64,000 nt of DNA. It comes from Deroplatys truncata (Eukaryota > Arthropoda > Insecta > Mantodea > Mantidae). Both the position numbers and the translations under genes were made by a program. This document shows positions 35,954 to 47,120 of the stretch, in pieces. The number at the start of each line of letters is the position of its first letter. Within the stretch, counting starts at the first letter, position 1. Location: assembly GCA_030765065.1 (NCBI GenBank), contig CM060978.1, positions 56,696,421-56,760,420 on the forward strand, given 5' to 3'. The notes below the pieces were generated by a model. The model did not search any database. It worked only from the letters and a program-made list of their open reading frames with translations, and was not told the DNA's origin.

Positions 35954-36299
35954 ACTCGTTGATCATCTGCTGAGACATTTCGTTTTGCCAACCCGTTTTA
36001 ATTCCATTGGGCTTGCGTGTCAAACCTACCAAACCTAACCAGACGTAAGGACAAGAAAGAGGCGATGTCACTCGATTTAGTGGTGGTAAACAGAGAGCTA
36101 AAGTGTACTGGTTGTGCCTCTCAAAACTTTCCCTCTCGGTTACGCTTCAAACAGAGGTGAATAACTCCGTAACGATGCGTCGGAGGATGGTGATTGCTGT
36201 AGAAAAAATGTTTGCGAGATCTATCGTTTCTCAGATCTTTTCGCAGAGGTGCTGAAACATCCTGTATACGCGGCAATTATGCCAAAACCTTTAGTAATT

Positions 36300-36480
36300 G
36301 TGATTTAAACCAATATTCACGGGTATCTCGGTTAATGTCACAAAATGCCATAATGCCACAATCACTTTTACTTGTCGTAAATTGTGTGTTTTGACGAGAT
36401 CTGTATCTTTTCCCCTTGTAAGGTTTCATCTAGTTCTTACGGATTTCTGGTTAAGATATTTACATGACAAATAAGATGTG
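36300..36480 (+). repeat. F1 fragment
   Basis: Degenerate blocks ACGGGTATCTCGGTTAATG, GTAAATTGTGTGTTTTGACG and TTTCATCTAGTTCTTACGG match the middle of F1. It ends near the mitochondrial-like stretch. Confidence 0.45.
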
Positions 36481-36777
36481 TTTTCTGGATAACCTTATTA
36501 CATAGGAGAATCAAAATCTTAATGATATATAACCTCTAATTAAACATAAGCAAAGTGTTTGAACAAGAAGAATTAATCCTATGGATATTGGATGATTTAA
36601 GAATACTATAATTTCTAAGGGTTAAACTTAAAGACAATAATAAATATAGGATATCAAGAGGTAGTTTATAGTAAAATATTAAAATTAAAGTTTACATAAT
36701 AAATAAATATAAGGAGAATAGGTGAAAAAATAATAATTAGTAAGATATTATTTGAATAGAAAAATAATTCATTTGAA
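36481..36777. other. very AT-rich stretch, probable mitochondrial origin
   Basis: Extremely AT-rich and unlike the nearby repeats. It directly precedes a recognisable nad5 fragment and may be part of the same mitochondrial insertion. I could not identify a gene in it. Confidence 0.35.
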
Positions 36778-36938
36778 GCTAATTTTGGAGCGAATTTTGA
36801 ATATGATTTAAAAAACATTATTGCTTTATCAACTTTAAGACAGTTAGGATTAATATTAAGCATTGTATCTTTAGGATTTTTAGACTTAGCTTTTTTCATT
36901 TATTAACTCATGCTTTATTTAAGGCGTTGTTATTTATG
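36778..36938 (+). pseudogene. nad5: nuclear mitochondrial fragment: nad5
   Basis: The plus strand reads GANFEYDLKNIIALSTL, QLGLILSIVSLGF, LAFF, and after a one-base shift HLLTHALFKALLF. The STL.QLG...LAFFHL.THA.FKA pattern is the conserved quinone-channel region of NADH dehydrogenase subunit 5. In mitochondria this is an inner-membrane subunit of complex I. Here it is about 50 residues, has a frame change, and lacks the rest of the gene. The antisense 77-residue frame (36899-36666), hydrophobic at its end, is an artefact of this fragment. Confidence 0.8.
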
Positions 36939-36944
36939 TTTAAT

Positions 36945-37030
36945 TTTGTTAAATATTTTAGTACGAGAGGACCAAATATTTAAAATAATTGTTTTTGAAA
37001 GAATTTTATTAATATAACTATTTTGGCAGA
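36945..37030 (+). pseudogene. rrnL: nuclear mitochondrial fragment: rrnL 3' end and start of trnL(CUN)
   Basis: AGTACGAGAGGACC at 36960-36973 is the universally conserved sarcin-ricin loop of large-subunit rRNA. The AT-rich tail after it leads into ACTATTTTGGCAGA at about 37017-37030, the usual 5' part of insect trnL(CUN), which adjoins the rrnL 3' end in the ancestral arthropod order. nad5 and rrnL are not adjacent in that order, so the insertion is rearranged or was assembled from two pieces. Confidence 0.75.
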
Positions 37031-37049
37031 GAAAAGTATGGATTTTATG

Positions 37050-37828
37050 TAATGTTGTGTAAACGGTAAAGCATAAGAGATAGACAAATATTTATCACAC
37101 AAAACCTTAGTTCCCTTTATAAAATACAATTAATTCAAGTAACGGTCATTTCCGATATATTTGTTGATATTAGCTTGGATTTTTCAGCGCAGTCATTTTT
37201 ACTTTCTTTACCACGTTCATAGTAAGTGGAGAAGATGTTACATGCCACCCAAAAATTCTATAACGTGATTTTTACCGGAATACTTGTTTTGAGGCCCCCT
37301 GAAAAAATAAAGAAAGTCTTTTAGAAAAAGGTTCGCGTGTGTTTGTGTACGCGTGCGTCTGTGAACAGCATAACTCAAAACCGGAATTCGGATAAATAAC
37401 AAACTTGCCATTTAAATTCTGTATCTTCAAAAACTGCGACAAGAAGATTCTCAAGTAAATATCACTACCCCAAACTACCCTTTACATGGAACATTTTCCA
37501 ATTTTTTTTTTTAAGGTTTTGATTAAATTTCCATATATTAAAGATATTTACATGAAACATAAAATGTGGATCTTGAATTTTCTGGTAATAGCCTATGGAG
37601 TTCTCCTCGTTGGGAGGGAATATTCTATAATCTTGTGTAACTTGCAAACGTTAAGCATAGATAAAAACGCACTGCACAAAGAATGTAGATCTCTTTAAAA
37701 CACACAACTTATTTCCAACAACTTTTTCGCTGTACTAACCATTTCCGAAATAACTTTTATTAATGGTTTGAATTGTTCTATTCCTTTGTCATTCTATTAC
37801 GTCCTGTCGACATTTATTTGTTACTTTC
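37050..37828 (-). repeat. F1 repeat, subfamily 2, with a scrap upstream
   Basis: A scrap at 37050-37180 (GGTAAAGCATAAGAGATAGA) precedes a longer copy from ACTTTCTTTACCACG at 37198. That copy contains CCACCCAAAAATTCT, GAACAGCATAACTCAAAAC, CCCTTTACATGGAACATTTT and ATTCTATTACGTCCTGTCGA, then stops. Confidence 0.6.
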
Positions 37829-38606
37829 TCCAAGCTCTGAAACCAAAAAAAGTATTTTTGGGAGCATGTCCGTGTGTGTTTCTGTGTGTGTGACTGTGAA
37901 CAGCATAACTCAGAAGCGAACAGTCGGATAAACACCAAACTTGGTATTTAGGTTCAGTATCTTCCAGAGATGCGACACGAAGGTTTTCAAGAAAATCCCC
38001 CCACCCCAGATTACCCTTTACACGGAACATTTTTCGAAAATTTTAATTTTCTAAAAAATGACTCTAACGAATTTGATTAAAGTATCGTATGTTTAAGATA
38101 TTTTCATGAAAATGAAATGTATATCTTGAATTTTCTGGGAATGTCTCCAAAAGTATTCTTCATTGTGAACGACGTTTGCATAACTGGTAAACCGTAAGAG
38201 ATAGACAAACTTTTACTACACAAAATATGTAGATGACGTTAAAATACAGAATTTATGTCATATACATTTTTTTGTTGAGTGAACCATTTTCGAGATATTG
38301 CTTGTTATTCCCTTAAATTTTTCAATACTTATACTTTTTCTCAAATGGGAATTCGTTATTCATTTTTTGTCCTGGTAATGCAAAGAGAATGGAATACTCG
38401 ACATAGCAACCAGCTCTTAAATTATTTGACTATCGCTATTCCCTTTGCATTTATAACGTAATATGTAATGTAGTTACTTCTGCAAAGGTTTGTCTGGAAT
38501 GAAAAATGAAATAGATAGAGAATAAGGTTTCCTAAGAGCGGCTTTTATAACCATTAATAAATGATAGAGGGTAGAGAACCGCATGTGAGTGTAACACAAG
38601 ATTTTT
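37829..38606 (-). repeat. F1 repeat, sf1/sf2 chimera
   Basis: The first ~590 bases are sf1 (GATGCGACACGAAGGTTTTC, GAATGTCTCCAAAAGTATTC, ATAGCAACCAGCTCTTAAAT). After TTTGACTATCGCT at about 38430 it switches to sf2 wording (ATTCCCTTTGCATTTATAAC, TAATGTAGTTACTTCTGC) and ends with the family end GTGAGTGTAACACAAGA. A recombination or template-switch product is likely. Confidence 0.65.
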
Positions 38607-39939
38607 TGAAGCGATGTCGCCAGTCAGTTATTTCTCGTGATGCCCTTAAACACTTGATTATTGCTTCATTCCCCTGCAACCCTCTTGTATGTATAATAAA
38701 ATCTGCGATGAAAATAAGCTTTATCTCAATTAGCATGAAGTAGATAAAGACGTATAAGCCTTTGTAAGAACAGTTAGTAGAGCCGTCATACTATTGTCCC
38801 ACTAGGTGTCATTCTCCTTCTTTCTCCCTCCAACTTTACGGCGACACAGCGCTGATAGAATAGGAGCTCCTTGAACTATAGGCAAACCGAAGAACAAACG
38901 GTGGTTGGGTTAACCTCATGTTAAGCTCGTTAAGGAAATTATATAAACGACAATCCTTTGAAACATTAGCAATATAGCGCTAAAATAAAAAAAAAATATG
39001 ACATCTTGAGCGAGAGATTTAGCAGGCTGTGTTCAGTTAATCTATGGATGTGCCAAACAGAAGCTCCATTTCTCATGTGTGGCGCCCGTCCTGGTTTCTG
39101 CACCCATTCATGGCCTGTTCAGGGTCAGTAGTCACTTTGTCCTCCTGTAGAGCGGGCCGTAGACCATCAAAATAACTGGGGCACGACACAAGTGTCTTGA
39201 GATCGTATGATGTCTCTTTGTTGAGAAATGGGCCATGGAAACCCTAGATCACGGCAGCAATGACCCCAACCTGTGCTGCGAATCGCTCATTCCCAAAAGG
39301 ATGTCATACTATCCCCATTTCATGTCAAATTTGTATCATAAGGTATACTGCCCTCATAAGACCAAAGACCTTAACTCCACTTTTTTAAAAAATTGAATTA
39401 AGGTGATTTTCCTTGCTCAGAGGGCGTTACATGCCATATTCCAGGTTAAAAATACCGCAGTTTACTGCCTTATACTGAAATTAATTTTGGCGTATCTCCA
39501 GATCTCCTCATGATAATTCAGATAACCTAACTACCATGGAGTTAAGGCATTTCGTTTTAGAAATTGGATTAACGGTTATATGTTTTATGGAACATCTGAA
39601 TATTGTGTACATAGAGATTTTGGTATTAAATTTTGAGTTCCTACTTGAGATGTTCTGTTTTAATATGTTGGAATGCTAATTTCTGTTTTTAACAATGTAT
39701 AAAATCAGAAAGCGCGCCTGATCCAGAGCAACGGTTCTGTGAAATTGTACTTGTATTAACTTCTATGAAGTGCTCCGACAAACATGTTTAATGGCAACAA
39801 AGGAGCTGAAGAATTTTAAATTTAACTATGGGGTTAGTTAAATCGAACGAGTTAATTAACTCATTTTCAATGAATTCTAATACAGATTGTATGGAGTTTT
39901 GCGAGACAAACAATTGATTCTTGAAACAGGAAGCATCTT
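38607..39939. other. unassigned sequence, over 1.3 kb, F1 scrap at left
   Basis: A degenerate minus-strand sf2 scrap lies at about 38612-38780. The rest, including a more GC-rich block at 39050-39330 (TGTGGCGCCCGTCCTGG), has no recognised gene. Part may be the upstream end of the ORF relic that follows. Confidence 0.4.
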
Positions 39940-41447
39940 ACCAGGACAGCATCATCCGTGTTCCTCTCGGTGGAACAAATACTGATACTAATAATGGAAA
40001 GTCAAATGCTGTTATCTGACATGAAGCTATTTCAGGTTGAAAACCAAGGACTCGTGATGTCTGCATTTTCATTAAAGATAAGGGATAAAAAGAACATTGT
40101 TTTGTGGATCGACAGCTTCGCAGCACAAAGCAAAAACTGGGCACCGCTGAACCTCATTGCATACCTGGTAAATTCGGACGAAGCTGGCATTCAACAGATA
40201 CAGCTGAATTATTTGGAAAAAATCTGATGTGTTGCACTCAAATAACTTTCTCTACACTTGTACAAAATATTTTACAAACGCTTATTCTCCATCTACTTAC
40301 TGTTAATGGAGATAAACATTTGCGGACTCTATCTTATTGCTACGTTTCTTGTAGATGTAAGGGGAATATATATTTGCAAGGGCAATATAGAAATACAGTA
40401 GCCTTTAAGCACATACATATCTCTTAATAGCTGGTTGCTAGGTGCAGTACCATTCTCTTTGCCACAGATTAATACTCTTTGCATATACAAGACAAAACAG
40501 TGAACAACGAATTCCCGTTTGAGAAAATAAGTATTGAAAAGTTTAAGGGAATAACAAGCAATATCTCGAAAATGGTTCACTCAACGAAAAAATGTATATG
40601 ACATAAATTGTGTATTTTAACACGATCTACATTTTTTCTGCAGTAAAATTTTGTCTATCTCTTATGGTTTACCAGTTATGCAAAAGTCGTTCACAATGAA
40701 GATTACTTTTGGAGACATTCCCAGAAGATTCAAGATATACATTTTATTTGCCATGAAAATATCTTAAACATATGATATTTTAATCAAAATCGTTTGAACC
40801 ATTTTTGAGAAAATTAAAATTTTCGAAAAATGTTCCATGTAAAGGGTAATCTGGGGTGGAGGCATTTTCTTGAAAAGCTTCGTGTCGTATCTCTGGAAGA
40901 TACTGAACCTAAATACCAAGTTTGGTGTTTATCCGACTGTTCGTTTCTAAGTTATGCTGGTCACAGACACACATACGGACATGTTTCCAAAAATGATTTT
41001 TTTGGATTCAGGGGGTCTCAAAACATACATTTGCGGTGAAATCTCGGTATCGGATTTTTGGGTGGAATACAATACTTCCCCTACTTTCTCTACGTAGTAG
41101 TGAAAGTAAAAAGACATAGCTTCATGTCAGCCGATTCCTTCCATCATCAGGTTAAGCTCTCTCTGAAGAATACAAAGAATGTACACAGTTGTGATGATTT
41201 TTAGGACACTGTGAGTGGTAATGGCCGTAAGGATGCAAGTTGGTGACTGTATTATTGGAAAAATCCTACTTCCGCCCAGAAAATAAGTAAAATAGAACCA
41301 AAACCATATTTAAACGAAATGGTGCAAATTGTGGCAAGAAGATGTCAATATGGTTTGGTCTATAAAACAAGTTATGATGATGATCACTTTCTTGAAAACC
41401 CACATGTGTGCATAGCATTCTACGCGAGAAGAAAGAAGGCATTATAA
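39940..41447 (+). pseudogene. relic of a widespread arthropod ORF of unknown function, split by F1
   Basis: Before the insertion the frame reads KNIVLWIDSFAAQSKNW, LIAYLVNS, then LNYLEK at about 40219. After the F1 copy (40224-41107) it resumes without loss as RHSFMSADSFHHQV, KNVHSC-DDF, and from 41279 KPYLNEMVQIVARR, GLVYKTSYDDDHF, stopping at 41447. The pattern 'ILW.DNC..QNKNW...FEKGHTFMSADS.HH' is one I know from many arthropod genomes, usually in multicopy transposon-like genes; I cannot name its function. Stops upstream (near 39970-40060) and at least two frame changes show that it is dead. The expected cysteine of the NCAxQNKNW motif is absent (DSFAAQSKNW). Confidence 0.6.
40224..41107 (+). 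repeat. F1 repeat, subfamily 1b, full length, inside the ORF relic
   Basis: It begins CTGATGTGTTGCACTCAAAT after GGAAAAAAT and ends TAGTGAAAGT before AAAAAGACATAG. The host reading frame is rejoined by removing it and one A run, so the edges are well supported. The sf1b insert is at about 40370-40490. Confidence 0.85.
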
Positions 41448-42185
41448 ACTGTATTTTTTCGGAGAAGGGAAAGTGAAGAGTGAAAAGAAGCGGTTAGAAA
41501 CAGTGCAGTGCAGGGCAGGGCAAGCAATTCACTGTAATACGGCCACGCGTCTAAACGAAGGCTCTGCAGATGTATTTTGTTAACAGTCATTATAAATTCA
41601 GGTCTGCATCATGGAATGGAGAGAAGGGAGAGAGCATTGTCTTTCGGTACCGGAACGAAGAATCACGATCTGATTCGAAATAACCCGAGTAAGTGAAGTA
41701 ACAGTGGACCAAACGCGATTTACGTTTACATGTAAATACTCGGTGACTTTATTCTCGAACGCTTATTTTTAACGCAGTATTATTTTGGAACCGGATTGGT
41801 CAGAAACCTAACCATTCTTCCCACCTCAGAGTGGTGTCAGAACGAGGGATGTAAACGTCAGGTTTATATCTTACGAACCCGACACCAAAGGGGTATATTT
41901 TTATACTGGCCACCCCTGAGCTGACTACGCAGCAATGTGAGCTGTCTGGCAAGCCTTCAGTGCAAGTAACACCACTTCAAACCCTTCTTCAGTTACCTCA
42001 CGCACTCAAATATTCCTAGAAACTCCATCTACTCTCGGGAGCAGGATCTCTTCATCGATTGGTTATGAACAAGTAACGTTCACGCAGATGCAAGCAGGTT
42101 TCGAACTTATACGCTATGACATCATTGATATGGAACCTTAAAAGGGATCGTCATTAAATGAGGTAACATTTACAGATAACAAATA
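41448..42185. other. unassigned sequence
   Basis: About 740 bases of balanced composition without a recognised coding or repeat feature. Confidence 0.35.
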
Positions 42186-43048
42186 TTAGATACAGAACTG
42201 GAGGAAGTATTATATTCGGTCCAAAATCCAAAATTTACGTTTCGAGTCCCGCCGAATTAAAAAATCAACTCTATTATTTATTAGTGGCTAAATTATTCAT
42301 ACGAAATTTCCTTTTTCTATTTATGTACTTAAATTTAATTGAGATAAACGTTTGCAGAAATAGCTGCATTACACATTTTTCTTTAGGGTTTAAAGCGTAC
42401 AGCGGTAGTCAAATGTTTTAAGAATTTGGTGGTGTACGCTGGCTTTAAAATTCCATACTCTAATCATGCATTCGCAAGAAACAACTGGAAATCGACGGGA
42501 CTTCAAAAGAATGAAGAACTCGAACCATTAATAACGGATACCTCGAAAATGGCTTGTGCCACAAAAAGGTTCTTTGAAATAAATGGTCTGTTTTAGAGAT
42601 ATCTAAATTTTTTGTGTAGTACGTTTAAGTCTATTGCTTAAAGTTTAACAGTTATACAAGATTATACAAAATTCTTTCCGAATAAACAGGGCTACACAGG
42701 CTATTCCCAGAAAATTCAAGATATGCATTTTATTTGTCATATAAATATTTTAGTATATAGTATTTTAATGAAAGTCGTAAGGGATTTGTTCTATAAAATA
42801 AACAATTTCGAAAAATGTTCCATTTAAAAGGTGGTTTGGATGTGGGATTTTCTTCAAAGACTTCGTCTCGCATATTCGGAAAATACTGAACATGTTTGGT
42901 ATTTATTCGAGATTTCGTTTTTGAGTTATACTGTTTACATACACACACACATACAAAACATGTATTTCTGGTGAAATGTGGTATTGAATTTTTCGACGTA
43001 ATGCAATACCTTCTCTACCTATTATGTTTACGTGGTAGAGAAAGTAAA
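42186..43048 (+). repeat. F1 repeat, subfamily 2, near full length, with a reverse scrap
   Basis: A reverse scrap lies at about 42200-42262. The main copy (42270-43048) has GATAAACGTTTGCAGAAAT, CCATACTCTAATCATGC, GGATACCTCGAAAATGG, GAGTTATACTGTTTACATAC and the end ACGTGGTAGAGAAAGT. It is the best plus-oriented sf2 copy. Confidence 0.7.
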
Positions 43049-43785
43049 CAAAAAATCATATGCCTCGTACAACTTTCTCTACCCATCATAATCTCAAACC
43101 CTATCTAAACCATTAGACGAGTTAATTATGTGTGCGCGCGCGCCGAAGATCCATGGTTCAAAACCCGGCTGTAGTATTGAACTTTTCATCTGATTCTGCC
43201 TTTCCGATACCTCTGACTTTGGAGGTGATTTTTCTTTCAGTTTCATGTTGTCTATATCAACAGCAAACTAAATAACTATTCTACAGCCTTCCTTGGCTCA
43301 TCTGTTCTCTCTGATACTACGATGTTTAAACTCACCGTATTCAACTGCGTATGATCATCAATCCAACGAAAGTGGTTTAGTTTGTAAACGTTTGTAAAAT
43401 TAAAGAAATTTCATTGTAGTAATTCACTCGATCTGAAAGTTTAAATGTTTATTTTTTAATTTAAGCATATTAGGGTTTAGGATATCACACTTTCTCCTAA
43501 AGTGTGCGCGGTATCATAATGAAAAGACATTCTTTTAATTTTATTTGTATTTGCTAATTCCATCACTATTATTATTCGCTTCTAACATTTTCTCATTAAT
43601 GGAAGTGGTGGTAGAATGAAACAGTATTTGCCAAGCCCTCGCGTAACTATGTCAATCACAAACGCTTTTTGGTTTTCGCTCACCAGCGACTGCTGGTATC
43701 ATATGGTAATAGGTAGTGATAGAACGATACCACTATTTCTGGATACTCGATACACCCAAACCCTTTTCTATAAGTGCACTTTTTT
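43049..43785. other. unassigned sequence with a tRNA-like word
   Basis: ATGGTTCAAAACCCGG at about 43152-43167 resembles a polymerase III B box, preceded by a GC-alternating run (43133-43143). No A box was found, so at most this is a decayed SINE fragment. The rest is unrecognised. Confidence 0.35.
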
Positions 43786-43913
43786 AATTTCTCTACTACG
43801 CATCTGGTAGTAGAGATGCTATTGCGTTCCACCCGAAAATTCGTTAGCTAGATTTAATCGAATACGTCTTTAAGGCTACTTTAATCCAAAAAACATTTTT
43901 AGTAAAAGACCCT

Positions 43914-43944
<31 letters not shown>

Positions 43945-44655
43945 CTTTGAACAGCATAACTAAAAAACGAAAAGTCGGATAAATACCAAACTTGGTGTTT
44001 AGATTCAGTGCCTCCAAAGATGCGACACAAAAATTTTCAAGAAATCCCGCCCACCCCGAACTACGCTTTACATGGAAGAATTTTTTAAATTCTTGATTTT
44101 CTAAAAATTGGCTCTAAGGATTTTGATTAAAATGCCATATTTTACGCATATTTACATTGCAAATAAATTGTTTATCTTAAATGGTCAGAGAATAGCCTGT
44201 AAAGTCCTCTTCATTCTGAAGGAATTTTGTATAATCTTGTATAACTGCTGAATGTTACGCGACAGACGAAAACGTACTACACAAAAAAATGCAGATCTCT
44301 TTAAAACACACAATTTATTTTGGATACATTTTTTGTGGCATAAGTCATTTCTGAGATATCCGTTATTAATTGTTCGAATTGTTCAATACTTTGTGTTTCT
44401 TTTAAAGTCCTGTCAATATTCAGTTGTTTCTCGTGATTGCATGGAAACGATATATAATTTTAAGACCAGCGTATATTGTCCAATTCTTAAACATTTGACT
44501 ATACCTGTTCCTTGTATGAAATGTGAAATGTAACTATTTCTGCAAAAGGTTTATTTTGGTTAAAATGCAGTAACTGATAAAATAAACTTTTGTATGCCCA
44601 CTAATAAACGATAGATGGTAGAGAAAGCCATATGAATGTATCACACCGGAATTAT
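43786..44655 (-). repeat. F1 repeat, subfamily 2, full length
   Basis: Begins AATTTCTCTACTACGCATC, continues CGTTCCACCCGAAAATTCG, a long GTGT run, GAACAGCATAACTAAAAAAC, GATGCGACACAAAAATTTTC, CGTGATTGCATGGAAACG and ends GAGAAAGCCATATGAATG. About 870 bp. Confidence 0.75.
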
Positions 44656-45450
44656 ATTTGTTGTGAAATATGGACATGGAGTTGCGGATTGGAGTGTGAT
44701 ACATTCTCCACTTACTATAGCTTAAGAATTACAGAAAGTTAAAAAGGAACAGTGATATTTTTGAATATTATGAGCATCTCAGTAGGGGACTACTTGCATT
44801 TCCATTTACCTGGTGATTAACTAAACTGTCCCAAAAGCATGCAACAATGCAGTAGGAGTACACAATCGGATGGGCCTCCAATTGCTGGAGTACAGCAGCG
44901 CATTTTGCTTCTAACGTGACCCCTGGAAGGGAGAGTTGAAGGGGAGATCCTTATTATTCCCCATCCGAAATAGTAAGCACGGGGTGCTTCACTATTCCAG
45001 ATGGGCAACATCCTGGCGCCAGCTAGTCATACCTTAGCCCAGTCCTCCCTGGGTGTTCCCGTTGCCCGTTACAAGCGGTTATGAATGGACTTCCAGCAAG
45101 CCAACTAACAACCACAGAAAAGCCTTTCCAAACCGCAAAATCCGCCGTCGCTGGGCCTATCAACTCTGAAACAGATGAAGGCTAATGATGTGGTTAGGAA
45201 ATTCGCGGTAGAAAAGGAAAATTCCAGCATTCGTTTAAATGGGGAATCCACGAAACATCCATGGGTCAGAGTGGTCTGCCCGACGGAAATAAGAACCCGG
45301 CGGAGGGCGATGGATTCTTTCGGGCGTAAAAATCCTTAGCTTGGCTTCCTTAGGAAGGGTAGTAAAGCCAGTGGTCCCGTGTCGTAGATTTACGGCACGT
45401 AAAAGAACCTCAAGCCTGATAAAGAAACTGAGTAAAACTACCGGTGGCAC
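44656..45450. other. GC-richer stretch, possible LINE or SINE tail
   Basis: The words CATCCATGGGTCAGAGTG, GAACCCGGCGGAGGGCGATG and TTTACGGCACGTAAAAGAAC resemble the 3' tails of insect non-LTR elements and their SINE partners as I remember them. There is no coding frame and no TSD, so this remains a guess. Confidence 0.35.
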
Positions 45451-45502
45451 CACGTAACTGCGTGTATGGTTGCACCATCTATTGGTAGAGTGACTACAGC
45501 GT

Positions 45503-46190
45503 GTGCAACGTTTGACGTTGCATACCCACAGTGTGGTTTCACGCCGAAGAGAAAGTGGTCACACAAGTTATCGTCCATTACTGAACATGAAGACGAGTAA
45601 GCAGGAACAACGAGGAGTGAGTCAGAGCAAGCAGTGGAAACATACGACTTCACCACCTCCAAAGAAATCAAAGGCCGTGCACAACAGTTCTGGTAAGGTC
45701 ATGATGTCCTTTTTTGACAAGGGCCCACTGCTTGTCGAGTTCCTGGAACGGGGAACCACCACCAATGCCCAGCGTTATCAAGCCACTTTACAGAACCTTA
45801 GACGAGTCGAAACGCCCAGGCATGTTGTTATTCTCCTGCATGATAATGCCCGCCTACACACTGCCAATGCGGTGAAGACGACATTGCAGCAGTTTCGATG
45901 GGAAACGCTGGAACAACCACCGTACAGTCCAGACCTTTCACCGTGTGACTTTCATGTTTATGGACCTCTAAAACAAGGTATTCGTACACATCGATTCACA
46001 ACGGACGACGAAATGTGTGAATGGGTCCAGGCCTGGATCCAACAGCAGCCTACTAGCTTCCTCAAAGATGGAATCGACCGGCTAGTGTCGCAATGGGATA
46101 AATGTATTACCAGTTTTGGTGACTATTTTTGGGTTAATAAAATCATTACCGTTACTTTACATAAGTGACCGGGTTTCATAATGACCCTTA
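45503..46190 (+). pseudogene. mariner transposase, 5'-truncated, DD34D
   Basis: From about residue 40 the frame matches mariner: KQWKHTTSPPPKKSK, GPLLVEFLERGTTTNAQRY, LLHDNARLHTANAV with the second catalytic D, PPYSPDLSPCDFHVYGPLK with the third D (34 residues later), ending VSQWDKCITSFGDYFW. The N-terminal DNA-binding domain and first catalytic D region are missing or scrambled. The 3' end of the element is probably near GGGTTTCATAATGACCC (46172-46188), but the matching 5' TIR is absent. Confidence 0.85.
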
Positions 46191-47120
46191 TAGAATGGGA
46201 CGTTAAGAACCTCAGTTGTTAAAGATCGTCCATAAATAAAAACTCAATTTTAGACGGAATAAGAACCCAAGTCTTCCCGAATGCGAGCCTTACACGTTAC
46301 CGTGGAGCCATCTTGCTCAATCAACAATACAGCGCGGCTCAGTGAAAGGATTTGCTAATATTTCTTGAACGATCCTCTGGATTGCACCCTCTTCAAAGGC
46401 GTTTATACCTTCCCCTATAGATGTAGTGACTATTGTAATAAATGTAATCATATATGTGTGTGAAACAGTAACTAAAACCCAGGTTTTTACTTTCTGTACT
46501 ACTGGTTGCATAAAACTACACTATTCGGGGCTTATGGACCAGACTGCATGTTTAGATACGAACCTAAACCGCTGAGTTGCTTCACCGAGCACATAACGTA
46601 TTTTGAAACAAGGTTTGCATCGCTTTATGAGTACGTCTGAACAGTTTTCGTTTAAATACACTGCGCTTTTCATTGCCGAGACTCGCTGAATAGACCCAAG
46701 CCGTTATCTCCATATTTTTAACGATGTCGTTTTTCAGTCTGTAAAGAGCTCAAGGCACTTGCGAGTCTTTGATGGAGAGAAGCAGATTTTATCAGATAAG
46801 GGAGTGCCTGCCTCACTCTACAACACTTGTATCTTTTCTACAGCGAGGATTTTACCGTAATCACTCTATCTCTCTCTTGGTTTTTACACTCTTTTGACGC
46901 CATCTCTCAAGATGAGTGGCTGCTTTAGGTGCGTTCGACACAAAGGGACGCTGGAATGACTTTTAGTTCAGATAAGATACAAGTTAATTATTTATTTTAT
47001 CTGCTATTGCATTATAAACTATCGTTTGTTTAGTCATTCCTGGTAAACTAAATATGGTTTTAATCACACTAGTGAATTGCTGCATATTTATTTCATTTCT
47101 GAAACTACTAAAACAAAAAT
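46191..47120. other. unassigned sequence with a dispersed-repeat scrap
   Basis: At 46255-46310 the words AGAACCCAAGTCTTCCC and GAATGCGAGCC match scraps at about 840-950 and 31870-32300. No gene recognised in the remainder. Confidence 0.35.

Larger units (their letters stand above)
33622..36266 (+). mobile_element. mariner-like element with ~260-bp TIRs, twice invaded
   Basis: Ends are TACAGGATGTTTCAG followed by GACCTC or CACCTC, reading inward, with TA dinucleotides outside (33620-33621 and 36267-36268). The right arm spans about 36010-36266. The left arm matches it in two pieces, 33622-33689 and 34575-34785, because an F1 copy sits between them. The shared words include GCAATCACCATCCTCCGACG and GGAGTTATTCACC. 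Inside are a short transposase relic and LTR-B copy D. Without the two insertions the element would be only about 0.87 kb, so it is an internally deleted derivative. Confidence 0.8.

Noticed and set aside
36666..36899. 77-residue minus-strand hydrophobic protein
   Set aside because: It is antisense to the mitochondrial nad5 fragment, which explains the AT-rich hydrophobic composition.
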